A DNA stretch of 64,000 nt from CAIYUC01 sp963682005 (GCA_963682005.1 OY820914.1:310001-374000), one strand, 5' to 3'; positions 35,130 to 44,096 are shown, numbered from the stretch's first letter. The notes: generated by a model not told the origin, from the sequence alone. Program-made: numbers and translations.

Positions 35130-36653
35130 ATGACACTAATAATCAATGGCTCGAATCTACGGATCGAAGATGTTGTGAATGTTGCACGGAACAACCAAAA
35201 AGTTGCACTTGATCCGAAAGCAGTTGAAAGGATCAACATATGCAGGGCGATGCTCGAAAAAAAGATCGTTGCCCATGAGATCATGTATGGAGTTAATACC
35301 GGGATCGGCGAGTTTTCCGAAGTGGTGCTGAACGATGACCAGGTAAAGGATTTCCAGAAATACCTGGTGTACAATCATGCAGCAGGGATCGGAGATCCGA
35401 TGCCGCTTGATTATGTAAGGGCCGCCATGCTCAGCCGCATCAATGTTCATGCGCACGGCAATTCCGGCAACCGGATCGAGATCACGCAGACGCTTGTTGA
35501 CATGCTGAATAAAGGGGTGACACCGTTTGTATGTCAGAAAGGTTCGGTAGGCGCTTCCGGAGACCTCGCGCCGATGTCGCAGATCGCGCTCCTTATGATG
35601 GGCGAAGGCAAAGCATATTACCAGGGCACCCTTATGCCGGGCAAAGAAGCACTTGACAAAGCAGGCATCCCTGTTCCGGGGCTCATGGCAAGGGATGGAC
35701 TTGCTACGATCAATGGGTGTAATGTTTTTACCTCGATGAGTGCACTCTACCTTTTCGATGCCAATAACTGGCTGAAACAGGCAGAAATTGCAGCATCCAT
35801 GTCGCTTGAAGCATTAAAAGCCAACATGGGTCCGTACAAATCAAAGATCCACGAAGTCCGCGGTTTCAAAGGCGCTGTACGCAGTGCTGCCGCCATCAGG
35901 AAATGTGTTGCGGGTGGCGATCTTGCTGAAGGGAAACTGAAGAGCAAGGTACAGGACGCCTATTCCATGAGGTCAACACCGCAGGTGATCGGGGCAGCCC
36001 ATGATGCCATTGCCTGGGCACGCTCACAGGTTGAAATTGAACTGAATGGGGTTGGCGACAACCCGATCTTCTTTCCTGAAGAGAACCTGGCATTGTCTGG
36101 CGCCAATTTCCAGGGCTCTCCGATCGCCGTTCCGATGGATATGGCTGGGTATGTGATCACGATGGTAAGTGTAATGTCCGAAAGAAGGATGAACAGGCTG
36201 AACAATCCTGCACTGAGCGTTGGTTTGCCCGCATTTCTGACCAAGGGTGCCGGCATGTTTTCAGGACTTATGCTGAGCCAGTATACCGCCGATATGCAGA
36301 TCGTCGAGCAGCGGATCCTCTCCATGCCGGCATCCATCCAGTCCATACCGGCCGCCGCTGACCAGGAAGACTTTGTCTCAATGGGAATGAATACGGCCAT
36401 CAAGAATTTCCAGATCCTTGATAATGCTTACGGCATTCTCGGGATTGAACTGATGGCTGCAGCGCAGGCCCTGGACTTCAGGGAATTTACGTTCGGAAAG
36501 GGCGTTGCAAAAGCAAAAGAAGTCATCAGGAAACACGTAGAGTTCCTTGATATTGACCGTCCTTTATACGATGATCATACGAAAATGAAAGAATTGGTGA
36601 AATCATGTGAAATTCTTACGGAAGTTGAAAAGACCGTGGGAAGCCTTGAATAG
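35130..36653 (+). CDS. hutH: Aromatic amino acid ammonia-lyase, histidine ammonia-lyase type
   Basis: The 507-residue protein has the MIO-cofactor tripeptide Ala142-Ser143-Gly144 in GSVGASGDLAPMSQ. Tyr53 (MYGVNTG) and His83 (NHAAG) fall at the HAL positions, and Glu413 (DQEDFVSMG) matches the HAL Glu that distinguishes histidine from phenylalanine/tyrosine ammonia-lyases. NGVGDNPIFF and ANFQGSP are present, with Gln where HAL usually has His. It would deaminate histidine to urocanate, but no hutU, hutI or formiminoglutamate genes are near, and related Bacteroidota ammonia-lyases in pigment clusters use tyrosine. HAL is the likelier substrate class. It is cytoplasmic and preceded by an octamer array and a large palindrome. 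Confidence 0.82.
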   Translation: MTLIINGSNLRIEDVVNVARNNQKVALDPKAVERINICRAMLEKKIVAHEIMYGVNTGIGEFSEVVLNDDQVKDFQKYLVYNHAAGIGDPMPLDYVRAAMLSRINVHAHGNSGNRIEITQTLVDMLNKGVTPFVCQKGSVGASGDLAPMSQIALLMMGEGKAYYQGTLMPGKEALDKAGIPVPGLMARDGLATINGCNVFTSMSALYLFDANNWLKQAEIAASMSLEALKANMGPYKSKIHEVRGFKGAVRSAAAIRKCVAGGDLAEGKLKSKVQDAYSMRSTPQVIGAAHDAIAWARSQVEIELNGVGDNPIFFPEENLALSGANFQGSPIAVPMDMAGYVITMVSVMSERRMNRLNNPALSVGLPAFLTKGAGMFSGLMLSQYTADMQIVEQRILSMPASIQSIPAAADQEDFVSMGMNTAIKNFQILDNAYGILGIELMAAAQALDFREFTFGKGVAKAKEVIRKHVEFLDIDRPLYDDHTKMKELVKSCEILTEVEKTVGSLE

Positions 36654-36820
36654 GATAATTGTTGTTTAACCTTAATACCTGATCACATGGATGTTTCTCC
36701 GGTTGGAATGGCGGCACTGTCGGACTGTTCTTTCTCCGCATCATCTTCCTTCCAATCCTTGGATTCGGGAAGGCTGTTTACAACGGGGATAAATCGAATT
36801 TCGGAGCGTAAGGAATGGAA

Positions 36821-36946
36821 GCCGGAGGACAGAGGACAGAGGACGAAAGTCAGATGTCGGAGGATAGAGAATAGAGAATGGAGGAAAGCAGGGTAAAGCC
36901 TGTAGCTTATAGCCTGAGGCCTATAGCCTGTAGCCTGTAGCATAAA
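36821..36946. repeat. 18-unit degenerate heptamer array in strict register
   Basis: The 303-base gap 36654-36956 holds no gene. From 36821 every 7 bases starts a new unit with no insertion or deletion for 126 bases: GCCGGAG, GACAGAG (twice), GACGAAA, GTCAGAT, GTCGGAG, GATAGAG, AATAGAG, AATGGAG, GAAAGCA, GGGTAAA, GCCTGTA, GCTTATA, GCCTGAG, GCCTATA, GCCTGTA (twice), GCATAAA. It ends 10 bases before the ATG of the next gene. Confidence 0.9.
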
Positions 36947-36956
36947 AAAAACAAAC

Positions 36957-37397
36957 ATGGACGACCAACAACCCGGTTTGATAAATGACACCGGTCCGAA
37001 ACGGCCGGTTCTCCTAACCGTTCTCTGTATCCTTACCTTTGCAGGGAGTGGTATGAATATGCTTTCTAACCTGCTGGTCTTTGTTTTTTACAGCACATTT
37101 CAAACTGTAGGTGAAAACATCCTGAAGACAATTGATCTGCCCGGAGTTGAGGATATCCTGAATGCGCAACCCATTTTCTTTGTATCCTCCGTGGCAGCAT
37201 ATGCAGTTTCCATTTTCGGTGCTTTCCAGATGTGGCAGCTCCGGAAAAGAGGTTTTCATATTTATCTCATTTCCCAGATCCTTCTTGTGATCATTCCCAT
37301 GTACTTTTTCAAACTTGCATCTCCTCTCCTTGCTGATATTATTCTCTCAGGGATCTTTATAATCCTGTATGGTTCGAACCTTAAACACATGTCCTGA
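36957..37397 (+). CDS. Four-helix membrane protein of unknown function (paralog of next gene)
   Basis: The 146-residue protein has a polar N-terminus (MDDQQPGLINDTGPKRP) and about four transmembrane helices (roughly 19-42, 65-85, 95-118, 122-142), with positively charged loops (WQLRKRGFH). The N-terminal KRPVLLTVLCILTFA matches SRPILLSLLCVFSFV of the next protein, and both have a WQLRKRG / WRLKKTG loop, so they are tandem paralogs. It is preceded by the heptamer array. No family with known function is recognised; DUF-type small Bacteroidota membrane proteins have this shape. It probably resides in the inner membrane. Confidence 0.68.
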   Translation: MDDQQPGLINDTGPKRPVLLTVLCILTFAGSGMNMLSNLLVFVFYSTFQTVGENILKTIDLPGVEDILNAQPIFFVSSVAAYAVSIFGAFQMWQLRKRGFHIYLISQILLVIIPMYFFKLASPLLADIILSGIFIILYGSNLKHMS

Positions 37398-37400
37398 AAC

Positions 37401-37823
37401 GTGGAACTAGCGGAAAAGAATAAAGATGTTATCCCTGCCGAGAAGCCTTCGAGGCCCATTCTCCTCTCCTTACTTTGTGTTTTTTCTTTTGTATTCTCAG
37501 CGATAGTCAGCATTTTATTCCTGGTTTCCGTTTTTTATTCCGGCCGTTTAACCAGCGTCATAAATCAGTATATGCCTGATGACAATCAATCCGGGATGAA
37601 GGTCTTTCTGATCTGTTTTGGCGGTTTTGCATTGCATGCCGTTTCTTTTGCAGGGACCTTCCTCATTTGGAGGTTGAAAAAAACAGGGTATTATCTTCTA
37701 TCCTCTTCATCCCTGTTAATCGCAGGATATCAACTGTTTCATCCTAAAATATCTACTTCCGTCACACTAATTTATATTGTGTCGATCCTGTTGTTCGGAC
37801 TTTTTTTCAGAAAGCTCCGATGA
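37401..37823 (+). CDS. Four-helix membrane protein of unknown function (paralog of preceding gene)
   Basis: This 140-residue protein starts at a GTG three bases after the preceding stop, which implies translational coupling. Its helices fall at about 19-42, 65-84, 93-112 and 116-135. Identity with its neighbour lies mainly in the first helix and the WRLKKTGYYLL loop, suggesting an old duplication with divergence. The polar segment SVINQYMPDDNQSG lies between helix 1 and 2 and would face the periplasm. No known family is recognised. The two may form a heteromeric membrane complex, which is inference only. Confidence 0.65.
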   Translation: MELAEKNKDVIPAEKPSRPILLSLLCVFSFVFSAIVSILFLVSVFYSGRLTSVINQYMPDDNQSGMKVFLICFGGFALHAVSFAGTFLIWRLKKTGYYLLSSSSLLIAGYQLFHPKISTSVTLIYIVSILLFGLFFRKLR

Positions 37824-38110
37824 TTGTTCATACTTTTCCCGGAAAAAAATCTCCCTGTAAATTCCTAAGAGACAACCTTCTTTGACTAAATGAGAAAAAA
37901 TTGTTTAAAAGGTGTTAAATACTTATTAACATACTGTAATTTTACTATTGTTTTGCGGTCCAAAACTTCTTAAAATTGCCTCGTAAAAATATTGGGCACA
38001 ATTCATCAAATTATATATGTATCCAACGAAGAAACATGCCTTCATCGGATACCCCAAGTAATTTTAACATCATGGACAATTAACCCATTAATTAACCAAA
38101 ATCAACAGTT

Positions 38111-41100
38111 ATGAGAAAATTTACAATTTCCCTTGTTTTCATACTATTTGCTGGAATACAAGGGATGCTTGCACAAAAGATCATTACAGGGACTGTGACA
38201 TCCTCGGAGGATAAATCACCAATTCCTGGCGTGACCATCGTCGTGAAAAGTACGACCATCGGTACAACGACGAATGTTGATGGTAAATACGCATTAACTG
38301 TACCTTCAAAGTACAAGACAATAGTGTTCTCCTATGTCGGGATGAAAACGAAAGAAATCGACCTGGGAGAAGGCAATACCTATGATATGGTTCTTGAACC
38401 GGATATCATGAAGATCAACGAGGTTGTTGTAACAGCCATCGGGATTCCCCGTGAGACAAAAGCACTGAGTTATTCAGTACAGAATGTCGGAGCAGATGAG
38501 ATCGAAAAAGCAGGAAGGAATGATGTTATTAATTCACTGAACGGGAAAGTTTCAGACGTTCAGATCGTCAGTTCTTCCGGTGTTGCCGGTGCTTCATCCT
38601 ATATTCAGATCCGTGGTGTGCAATCAATTACTCAAAGCAACCAGCCACTTTTTGTTATCGACGGAGTTCCCATCGACAACAGCGGTGGCGGTAATGGAAG
38701 CGTAGTTGACGGGGTTAACCTGTCGAACCGTGCTGTTGACATCAATCCTGACGACATTGCAAACATCAGCGTTTTAAAAGGAGGTGCTGCAACAGCCTTG
38801 TATGGCCTGCAGGCAGCTTCCGGTGCAGTCATTATAACGACGAAAAAAGGACAAGCCGGTGTAGGTAAGAAAATCAATGTCACCTTCAATACATCCGTTC
38901 AGTTTGACCAGGTAAGCCAGTTGCCAAAACTCCAGACCAAATACGGACAAGGCTCAGGCGGATCATGGACTTCAGGGAACCGGTTGTCATGGGGTCCGAA
39001 ACTTGACACATGCTCTTATAATCCTACACTTACAGGATCCTATGCAAACGGAGATTGGAATTACTGGCCTGGCTTTGACATGAATGGAGCCATTGTCAGC
39101 AAAAACGATCCGAGTGCGAATGGTGCCGCTGTCCAGACTTACGACCCGTATGATTTTTTCCAGACCGGGATCACAACCAATAACTCGATCTCAATGGCAG
39201 GCGGAACCGATGTTTCCACTTTCTATTTCAGTTTTTCTGACAATCAGCAAAAAGGGATTGTTCCGAACAACAAATTCAGAAGAAATACATTTAAAATAAG
39301 CGGTGACACAAAACTGGGCGATAAAGTCAGGATCGGTGGTAATGCCAATTACATCATCACCACTGCTGACCGTATCCAGCAAGGTTCGAATACTTCCGGG
39401 GTAATGCTCGGTCTTCTCAGAACCCCCTCCACCTTTGATAACAGCGCAGGTTATATCAATCCTAACCAGGATACCATTCCTGGCCTTTACCAGAGAAGCT
39501 ACCGTCATGGTGCAGGCTATGACAACCCATACTGGACCGCCAATATGAATAATTACAATGATAAAGTAAACCGTCTTATCGGCGATATGCACCTGGAATA
39601 TTTTGCCACAAAATGGCTGACCGTTACCTATCGCATCGGTGTCGACTACTGGGGCAGGAAAGTTAAGGACCAACTCGCAGTAGGTTCGAACACCCAGCCT
39701 GCAGGTTGGAGTAAAGTGACCATGGAAGAAAATAAGAATTTTAACCAAGACATTCTTCTGACTGCTGATAAAGATTTTGCAAAGGATTTCAACATTCATG
39801 TAACCATTGGAAATAATATGGCCCGGCTCTATTATTATGGATCATACTCCCAGGCCAACGGACTTATTATTCCTGAATTCTATAACCTGAGCAACACTAC
39901 TTCCATAAGCGCCCAGGAAAACACTACTGAGATCCGCAGAGGAGGATTTTACGGGGATGCTACTTTATCATGGAAGAGCATGGTTTATCTGAATGTTACA
40001 GGAAGAAACGACTGGTCCACCACGTTGCCAAAGGATAAAAATTCATTCTTTTATCCTTCCATTGGAGCAGGCTGGATTTTTACACAGCTTCCCGCACTTC
40101 AGAACAACAAAGTGCTGCCTTATGGAAAAGTCAGAGTATCCTATGCAGTTGTAGCAAAGGATGCCGACCAGTACAGGGTATTTACGACCTATGGTTCACC
40201 TGTCGTCGCCGACGGATGGACAACTGGGTTAACATGGCCCTTCCAGAGTCCGTATGGTGCTGTCAGCGGATACTCAAACGGAGCCATCACCTATAACAAC
40301 GTGCAATATTCTCAGATTGGCAATGCAGATCTGAAACCCGAAAAAACAAATTCTTTCGAAATTGGTACAGATTTAAAATTTGTCCAGAACAGGATCGGGT
40401 TATCTTATACCTACTTTAATAACGAAGGAAAAGACCTCCTGCTCCCGGTTACAATTCCGGCAACTTCAGGTTACCTCCAGGTTTATAAGAATGCAGCATC
40501 GATGAGGACAACTGGTCATGAAATCACGCTGGATATCGTTCCGATCAAAACAAAAGACTGGGAATGGGATATCACCGTGAATTTCGCAGCTATCCAGAAT
40601 AAAGTACTTGCACTTGCTCCGGGAATCAACAGCCTTTTCCTTGGCGGTTTCACCGACCCACAGGTACGTGCAGTCGTAGGCAGCCCGTATCGTACGATTT
40701 ACGGATTTGACTGGATGAGGAATTCCAGCGGACAGGTCATTATCGATGATAGTGGCAGTCCCGACCCGAATGCACCGGATTACAACTCCAATTACGGCTT
40801 CCCGACCCAGGATCCAACAATGAAGGCTCTTGGAAATGTCGATCCTGACTGGACAATGGCACCTGCCACCACCCTCAGGTGGAAGGATCTGAGTCTCTAC
40901 CTCCTCTTCGATATCAAGGGTGGCGGTAAAATGTGGAACGGGACCCGTGGTGTGATGGATTATTTCGGAACTTCAGAAGCTACCGGCGACAGGGATAAAG
41001 ATTATGTATTTGACGGTGTTCTGGCTTCTAACGGACAAGCAAATAACATCGCCGTTAAACAAAACCAGGACTGGCGGAATGGTGCCGGGAGCGGCTTCAG

Positions 41101-41368
41101 CGGACCATCGGTTGATTATATTGAAGATGCAGACTGGGTGCGTTTAAGAACTGTCACTGTCAGCTATTCATTGACAAAACTTCTGAAGAGTACTTTCATA
41201 AAGAAACTTGAAGTTTACTTCACAGGAACCAACTTATGGCTGAGCACCCCTTACAAAGGGATTGACCCCGAAACAAACCTTCTGGGAAATTCCAATGCTC
41301 AAGGTTTCGATTATTTCAATATGCCCGGTACCAAGAGTTATACACTTGGGCTGACAATGGCTTTCTAA
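38111..41368 (+). CDS. SusC/RagA family TonB-linked outer membrane protein
   Basis: The 1085-residue protein has a signal peptide ending GMLAQ (residue 21), a CarboxypepD_reg-like domain (22-110, GTVTSSEDKSPIPGVTIVVKST), the SusC signature in the plug (LNGKVSDVQIVSSSGVAGA..IQIRGVQSI and PLFVIDGVPIDNS, DINPDDIANISVLKGGAATALYG), and a long beta-barrel ending TKSYTLGLTMAF. It forms the outer-membrane channel of a SusCD transporter for oligosaccharides or peptides. The susD-like gene starts 49 bases later. No glycoside hydrolase is adjacent, so the nutrient is unknown. The 287-base AT-rich gap 37824-38110 upstream shows no clear promoter or regulator gene. Confidence 0.95.
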   Translation: MRKFTISLVFILFAGIQGMLAQKIITGTVTSSEDKSPIPGVTIVVKSTTIGTTTNVDGKYALTVPSKYKTIVFSYVGMKTKEIDLGEGNTYDMVLEPDIMKINEVVVTAIGIPRETKALSYSVQNVGADEIEKAGRNDVINSLNGKVSDVQIVSSSGVAGASSYIQIRGVQSITQSNQPLFVIDGVPIDNSGGGNGSVVDGVNLSNRAVDINPDDIANISVLKGGAATALYGLQAASGAVIITTKKGQAGVGKKINVTFNTSVQFDQVSQLPKLQTKYGQGSGGSWTSGNRLSWGPKLDTCSYNPTLTGSYANGDWNYWPGFDMNGAIVSKNDPSANGAAVQTYDPYDFFQTGITTNNSISMAGGTDVSTFYFSFSDNQQKGIVPNNKFRRNTFKISGDTKLGDKVRIGGNANYIITTADRIQQGSNTSGVMLGLLRTPSTFDNSAGYINPNQDTIPGLYQRSYRHGAGYDNPYWTANMNNYNDKVNRLIGDMHLEYFATKWLTVTYRIGVDYWGRKVKDQLAVGSNTQPAGWSKVTMEENKNFNQDILLTADKDFAKDFNIHVTIGNNMARLYYYGSYSQANGLIIPEFYNLSNTTSISAQENTTEIRRGGFYGDATLSWKSMVYLNVTGRNDWSTTLPKDKNSFFYPSIGAGWIFTQLPALQNNKVLPYGKVRVSYAVVAKDADQYRVFTTYGSPVVADGWTTGLTWPFQSPYGAVSGYSNGAITYNNVQYSQIGNADLKPEKTNSFEIGTDLKFVQNRIGLSYTYFNNEGKDLLLPVTIPATSGYLQVYKNAASMRTTGHEITLDIVPIKTKDWEWDITVNFAAIQNKVLALAPGINSLFLGGFTDPQVRAVVGSPYRTIYGFDWMRNSSGQVIIDDSGSPDPNAPDYNSNYGFPTQDPTMKALGNVDPDWTMAPATTLRWKDLSLYLLFDIKGGGKMWNGTRGVMDYFGTSEATGDRDKDYVFDGVLASNGQANNIAVKQNQDWRNGAGSGFSGPSVDYIEDADWVRLRTVTVSYSLTKLLKSTFIKKLEVYFTGTNLWLSTPYKGIDPETNLLGNSNAQGFDYFNMPGTKSYTLGLTMAF

Positions 41369-41417
41369 GCTTCAGGATGTTATGAGAAATAATTCATTAA
41401 TTAAAATTCAAAACGAT

Positions 41418-42818
41418 ATGAAAAAAATAAATATAAAATTAATTGGGGTTTTCCTATTAATGGTGCTGGTGCTGGGTTCCTGCAAAAAGTGGGTTGATAC
41501 TGGTATCAACCAGAGTCCGGATTACCCGCTCGATGCCCCCATGTATACGCTTCTCGCATCAGCCGAAGCTAACATGGCATACAATACAATTGGTGGAACT
41601 GACGTCTGCATGGTTACTTGCATCTGGATGCAACAGTTGCATGGAATAGCACGTCAGGGTGCCTCTGAAGGCATTTACATCTGGAGAGACGGCGACGTCA
41701 ATAACCAGTGGAATACCAATTACTCAACGACGATGATCAACCTTAAAACCCTTATGGACAAGGCTAAAACAGCTAAATCTCCCTATTACCTTGGGATTGC
41801 CGAAGTCCTTATGGCCAATTCCCTTGGTATTACCTCGGATATGTGGGGCGATATTCCTTATTCAGAGGCTTTCAATGGTTTGGATAATCTGTCCCCGAAA
41901 TTCGATACACAACAACAGATCTATGAAACCATCTTCTCATTACTCGATGATGCCATCGTCCAATTTAACACAACAAGCCCTGACATTCCACAAATGGATG
42001 TTATTTACAATGGCGATCCCGGTGCATGGCTGAAGGCTGCATATGCAATGAAAGCACGCTACCAGCTCCATTTATCGAAAACGGATGCCAACGCATGGTC
42101 TAAGGCACTGCAATCAGTGAACCAGGCCTTTACCTCCAATGCAGACAATATGATGGTTAATTTCGGAGGTAGCGTTGGTCAGCAGAACCCATTCTTCCAG
42201 TTCATGGATCAAAGGGGTGATGCATCCATGGATAAAGTATTCATCGATACCCTGAAAGGCCGGTTTGATCCGAGAATCGCTGCTTACGCTGCTCCAACTC
42301 CTGGAGGTGACTTTATAGGAGCAGGCTGGGATTATAACGGAGAAGATGTTTCTGCTCCCGGACCAATCTTTGCCAGTGAAACATCACCGGTTAAATTCAT
42401 CACCTATGTTGAATGTCTTCTGATAAAGGCAGAATGTGAATCGAAGGCCGGAAACGATGCTGGTGCCCAGCAAGCCCTGAAAGATGCCATGACAGCTTCA
42501 TTGGAGGAAAATGGAATTACGGGAGCTATAGCTTCAGTGTATGATAGCGCTTATGGGGCAAATATCAGCTTTGTTACCGGTCAAAACCTGTATAAGGAAA
42601 TCCTGATGCAGAAATGGCTCGGACTTGTGTATCAAGCTGAAGTGTTCAATGACTGGAGGAGGACCAACAACGTTATTGGTCTCCAGGTGAACCCCAACGG
42701 TGTGCTTCCTGCTATCCCAAGGAGATTCCCCTACTCAACGGATGAAAAAGCGTATAACGCAAACACCCCTCAGAATGTGGCCATTTCTGACAGGGTTTGG
42801 TGGGATACCGCAAAATAG
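41418..42818 (+). CDS. SusD/RagB family nutrient-binding outer membrane lipoprotein
   Basis: The 466-residue lipoprotein has the lipobox VLVLGSC, with the lipid-anchored Cys at residue 22 when started at the ATG 41418; the ATG at 41382 would add a 12-residue polar N-terminus, so the internal ATG is preferred. The segment NSLGITSDMWGDIPYSEAF is the LG..TD.WGD.PYSEA block typical of the SusD-like_2 subfamily. TPR-like helices follow, and ECLLIKAECESKAGND near residue 335 belongs to the last helix pair. It acts as the lid over the SusC channel. Its 3' end is followed by a triplicated terminator. Confidence 0.92.
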   Translation: MKKINIKLIGVFLLMVLVLGSCKKWVDTGINQSPDYPLDAPMYTLLASAEANMAYNTIGGTDVCMVTCIWMQQLHGIARQGASEGIYIWRDGDVNNQWNTNYSTTMINLKTLMDKAKTAKSPYYLGIAEVLMANSLGITSDMWGDIPYSEAFNGLDNLSPKFDTQQQIYETIFSLLDDAIVQFNTTSPDIPQMDVIYNGDPGAWLKAAYAMKARYQLHLSKTDANAWSKALQSVNQAFTSNADNMMVNFGGSVGQQNPFFQFMDQRGDASMDKVFIDTLKGRFDPRIAAYAAPTPGGDFIGAGWDYNGEDVSAPGPIFASETSPVKFITYVECLLIKAECESKAGNDAGAQQALKDAMTASLEENGITGAIASVYDSAYGANISFVTGQNLYKEILMQKWLGLVYQAEVFNDWRRTNNVIGLQVNPNGVLPAIPRRFPYSTDEKAYNANTPQNVAISDRVWWDTAK

Positions 42819-42838
42819 CATTATTCAGTTGCTGTAAT

Positions 42839-42880
42839 AAAAAAGCTGGGCGAAATTTAAAATTTCGCCCAGCTTTTTTT
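42839..42880 (+). terminator. Intrinsic terminator after susD
   Basis: A 19-base stem (42839-42857 and 42861-42879) with a 3-base loop TAA is followed by a T run. It is very stable. It sits between susD and the convergent SDR gene and could act in both directions because the left arm starts with six A. Confidence 0.92.
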
Positions 42881-42929
42881 GTTTGAATTTCGCCCAGCTT
42901 TTTTTGTTTGAATTTCGCCCGGCTTTTTA
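42861..42929. repeat. 25-base tandem repeat of the terminator arm
   Basis: The right arm of the terminator plus its T run (AATTTCGCCCAGCTTTTTTT then GTTTG) is repeated exactly at 42861-42885 and 42886-42910. A third, one-base-changed partial copy (42911-42929) runs to the stop codon of the convergent gene, whose TAA is at its end. The result is three consecutive GC-plus-T-tract arms that can each pair with the single left arm. Confidence 0.93.
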
Positions 42930-43934
42930 TTTCATCCATCCATTTTTCTTATACCATTCCACCGTTTCCTTCACTCCTTTGTCGAGATCGTATTCGGGGG
43001 TAAAGTTGAAATCCCGCAGCAAAGGTTCAGTTTCACACCGCCAGTTGGTGCTTTTCAGCACGTTGTATTTGTCGGTATTGAGGGTCGGCATTGAATTCCA
43101 CAGGCCAAAGACTTTTTCGGAGATAAAGGCGATCTGCTTTACCAGACCGGTCGGAACAACGATCCTGATCGTTTTTTTATTCAGGTGCTTTTTCGTAATG
43201 TCAGAAAATTCAACTGTATCGTACTCCTTTCCGTCGGAAACAAAGTAAGACCTGTTCACGAAAGCTGAACCCAGGCTGTCGAATATCAAACGCACCAGAT
43301 CCTTTACATAAATGAATGTAAGGATCTGCTTTGCAGACCCGATATATGTTTCAAGGCCTCTGTTGATCGTTTTGAAAAAAACATAATAATCCTTTTCCCG
43401 CGGGCCATAAACTCCTGTAGGCCGCATGATCAGCCATGGGAATTCAGATAATGAGGTAATGTATTTTTCTGCTTCCAGCTTGCTTTTCCCGTATAACTCG
43501 ATCGGCCTTGGCTCATGGGAAAGCAGGACCGGATTCATCGTCACAGGGTCTCCGGGGCCATAGGCGGCCAGGCTGCTGATGAAAACAAATTTATCCGGAA
43601 CCATCCCTGTCTGCTGTAAAGCTTCAATGAAATTCCTGGTATTTAAATAATTGACCCGGTTATAATCTTCCTTTTTCCTTACCTTGGTCACTCCGGCATT
43701 ATGGATAATGTAATCGAAACGGATGTTCTTATCCTTCAGTTCCTGAAGCGTACCCGTTATCTTTTCCACCGATGAAAAATCAAATTCGATGAACGAAATA
43801 GCAGGATCTTTCAGGTATTCCCTTGAACTGGTTTTGCGTATCCCTGCGTAAACGTTGAAACTACGCTTAAGACCTTCCTCCACCAGGAAACTCCCGATAA
43901 AACCACTGGCACCGGTTATCAATACTGTTCTCAT
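42927..43934 (-). CDS. NAD(P)-dependent epimerase/dehydratase (extended SDR); candidate CerR-type 3-ketosphinganine/ketoceramide reductase
   Basis: The 335-residue protein has the Rossmann motif TGASGFIG at residues 7-14 and the catalytic Tyr148-x3-Lys152 (YGKSK) with the Ser120-Ser121 pair (FISSLAAYGPGD). It is an extended short-chain dehydrogenase. It lies downstream of serine palmitoyltransferase and two GNAT-fold proteins, all on one strand. In bacteria with characterised ceramide synthesis an extended SDR (CerR) reduces the 3-keto group, so this is a reasonable candidate; sugar epimerase remains possible. Its stop codon ends the third copy of the terminator repeat. Confidence 0.75.
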   Translation of the reverse strand: MRTVLITGASGFIGSFLVEEGLKRSFNVYAGIRKTSSREYLKDPAISFIEFDFSSVEKITGTLQELKDKNIRFDYIIHNAGVTKVRKKEDYNRVNYLNTRNFIEALQQTGMVPDKFVFISSLAAYGPGDPVTMNPVLLSHEPRPIELYGKSKLEAEKYITSLSEFPWLIMRPTGVYGPREKDYYVFFKTINRGLETYIGSAKQILTFIYVKDLVRLIFDSLGSAFVNRSYFVSDGKEYDTVEFSDITKKHLNKKTIRIVVPTGLVKQIAFISEKVFGLWNSMPTLNTDKYNVLKSTNWRCETEPLLRDFNFTPEYDLDKGVKETVEWYKKNGWMK

Positions 43935-43962
43935 ATGGTTGATTCTTTAAATTTACTGCTTC

Positions 43963-44096
43963 GGGCCTCGGGCTTCGGGCCTCGGGCCTCACATTCCGGC
44001 TTGATTAATTGCATCCTCCATCCTCACATCCTCCATCCTCTATTCTCTATCCTCTATTTTCAATCTTCTGACAATCTGACCTTCCGACCTCCGATC
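43963..44096. repeat. Composite heptamer array between GNAT2 and the SDR gene, partly coding
   Basis: On the plus strand units run GGGCCTC, GGGCTTC, GGGCCTC (twice) at 43963-43990, then CATCCTC (three), an 8-base unit, TATTCTC, TATCCTC, TATTTTC, AATCTTC, TGACAAT, CTGACCT, TCCGACC, TCCGATC (44012-44096). Read in the direction of transcription (minus) the order is GGTCGGA-type, then GAGGATA/GAGAATA-type, then GAGGCCC/GAAGCCC-type. Positions 44060-44096 encode the C-terminus and stop of the GNAT protein. Confidence 0.9.

Noticed and set aside
36821..36946. A CRISPR array or direct-repeat array with spacers
   Set aside because: Units are 7 bases, contiguous and without unique spacers, and no cas gene is present.
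42712..42939. A 75-codon minus-strand frame (Lys-rich, repeats of KKLGEIQTKK type)
   Set aside because: It is the translation of the triplicated terminator arms and overlaps susD in the opposite direction. No support as a gene.
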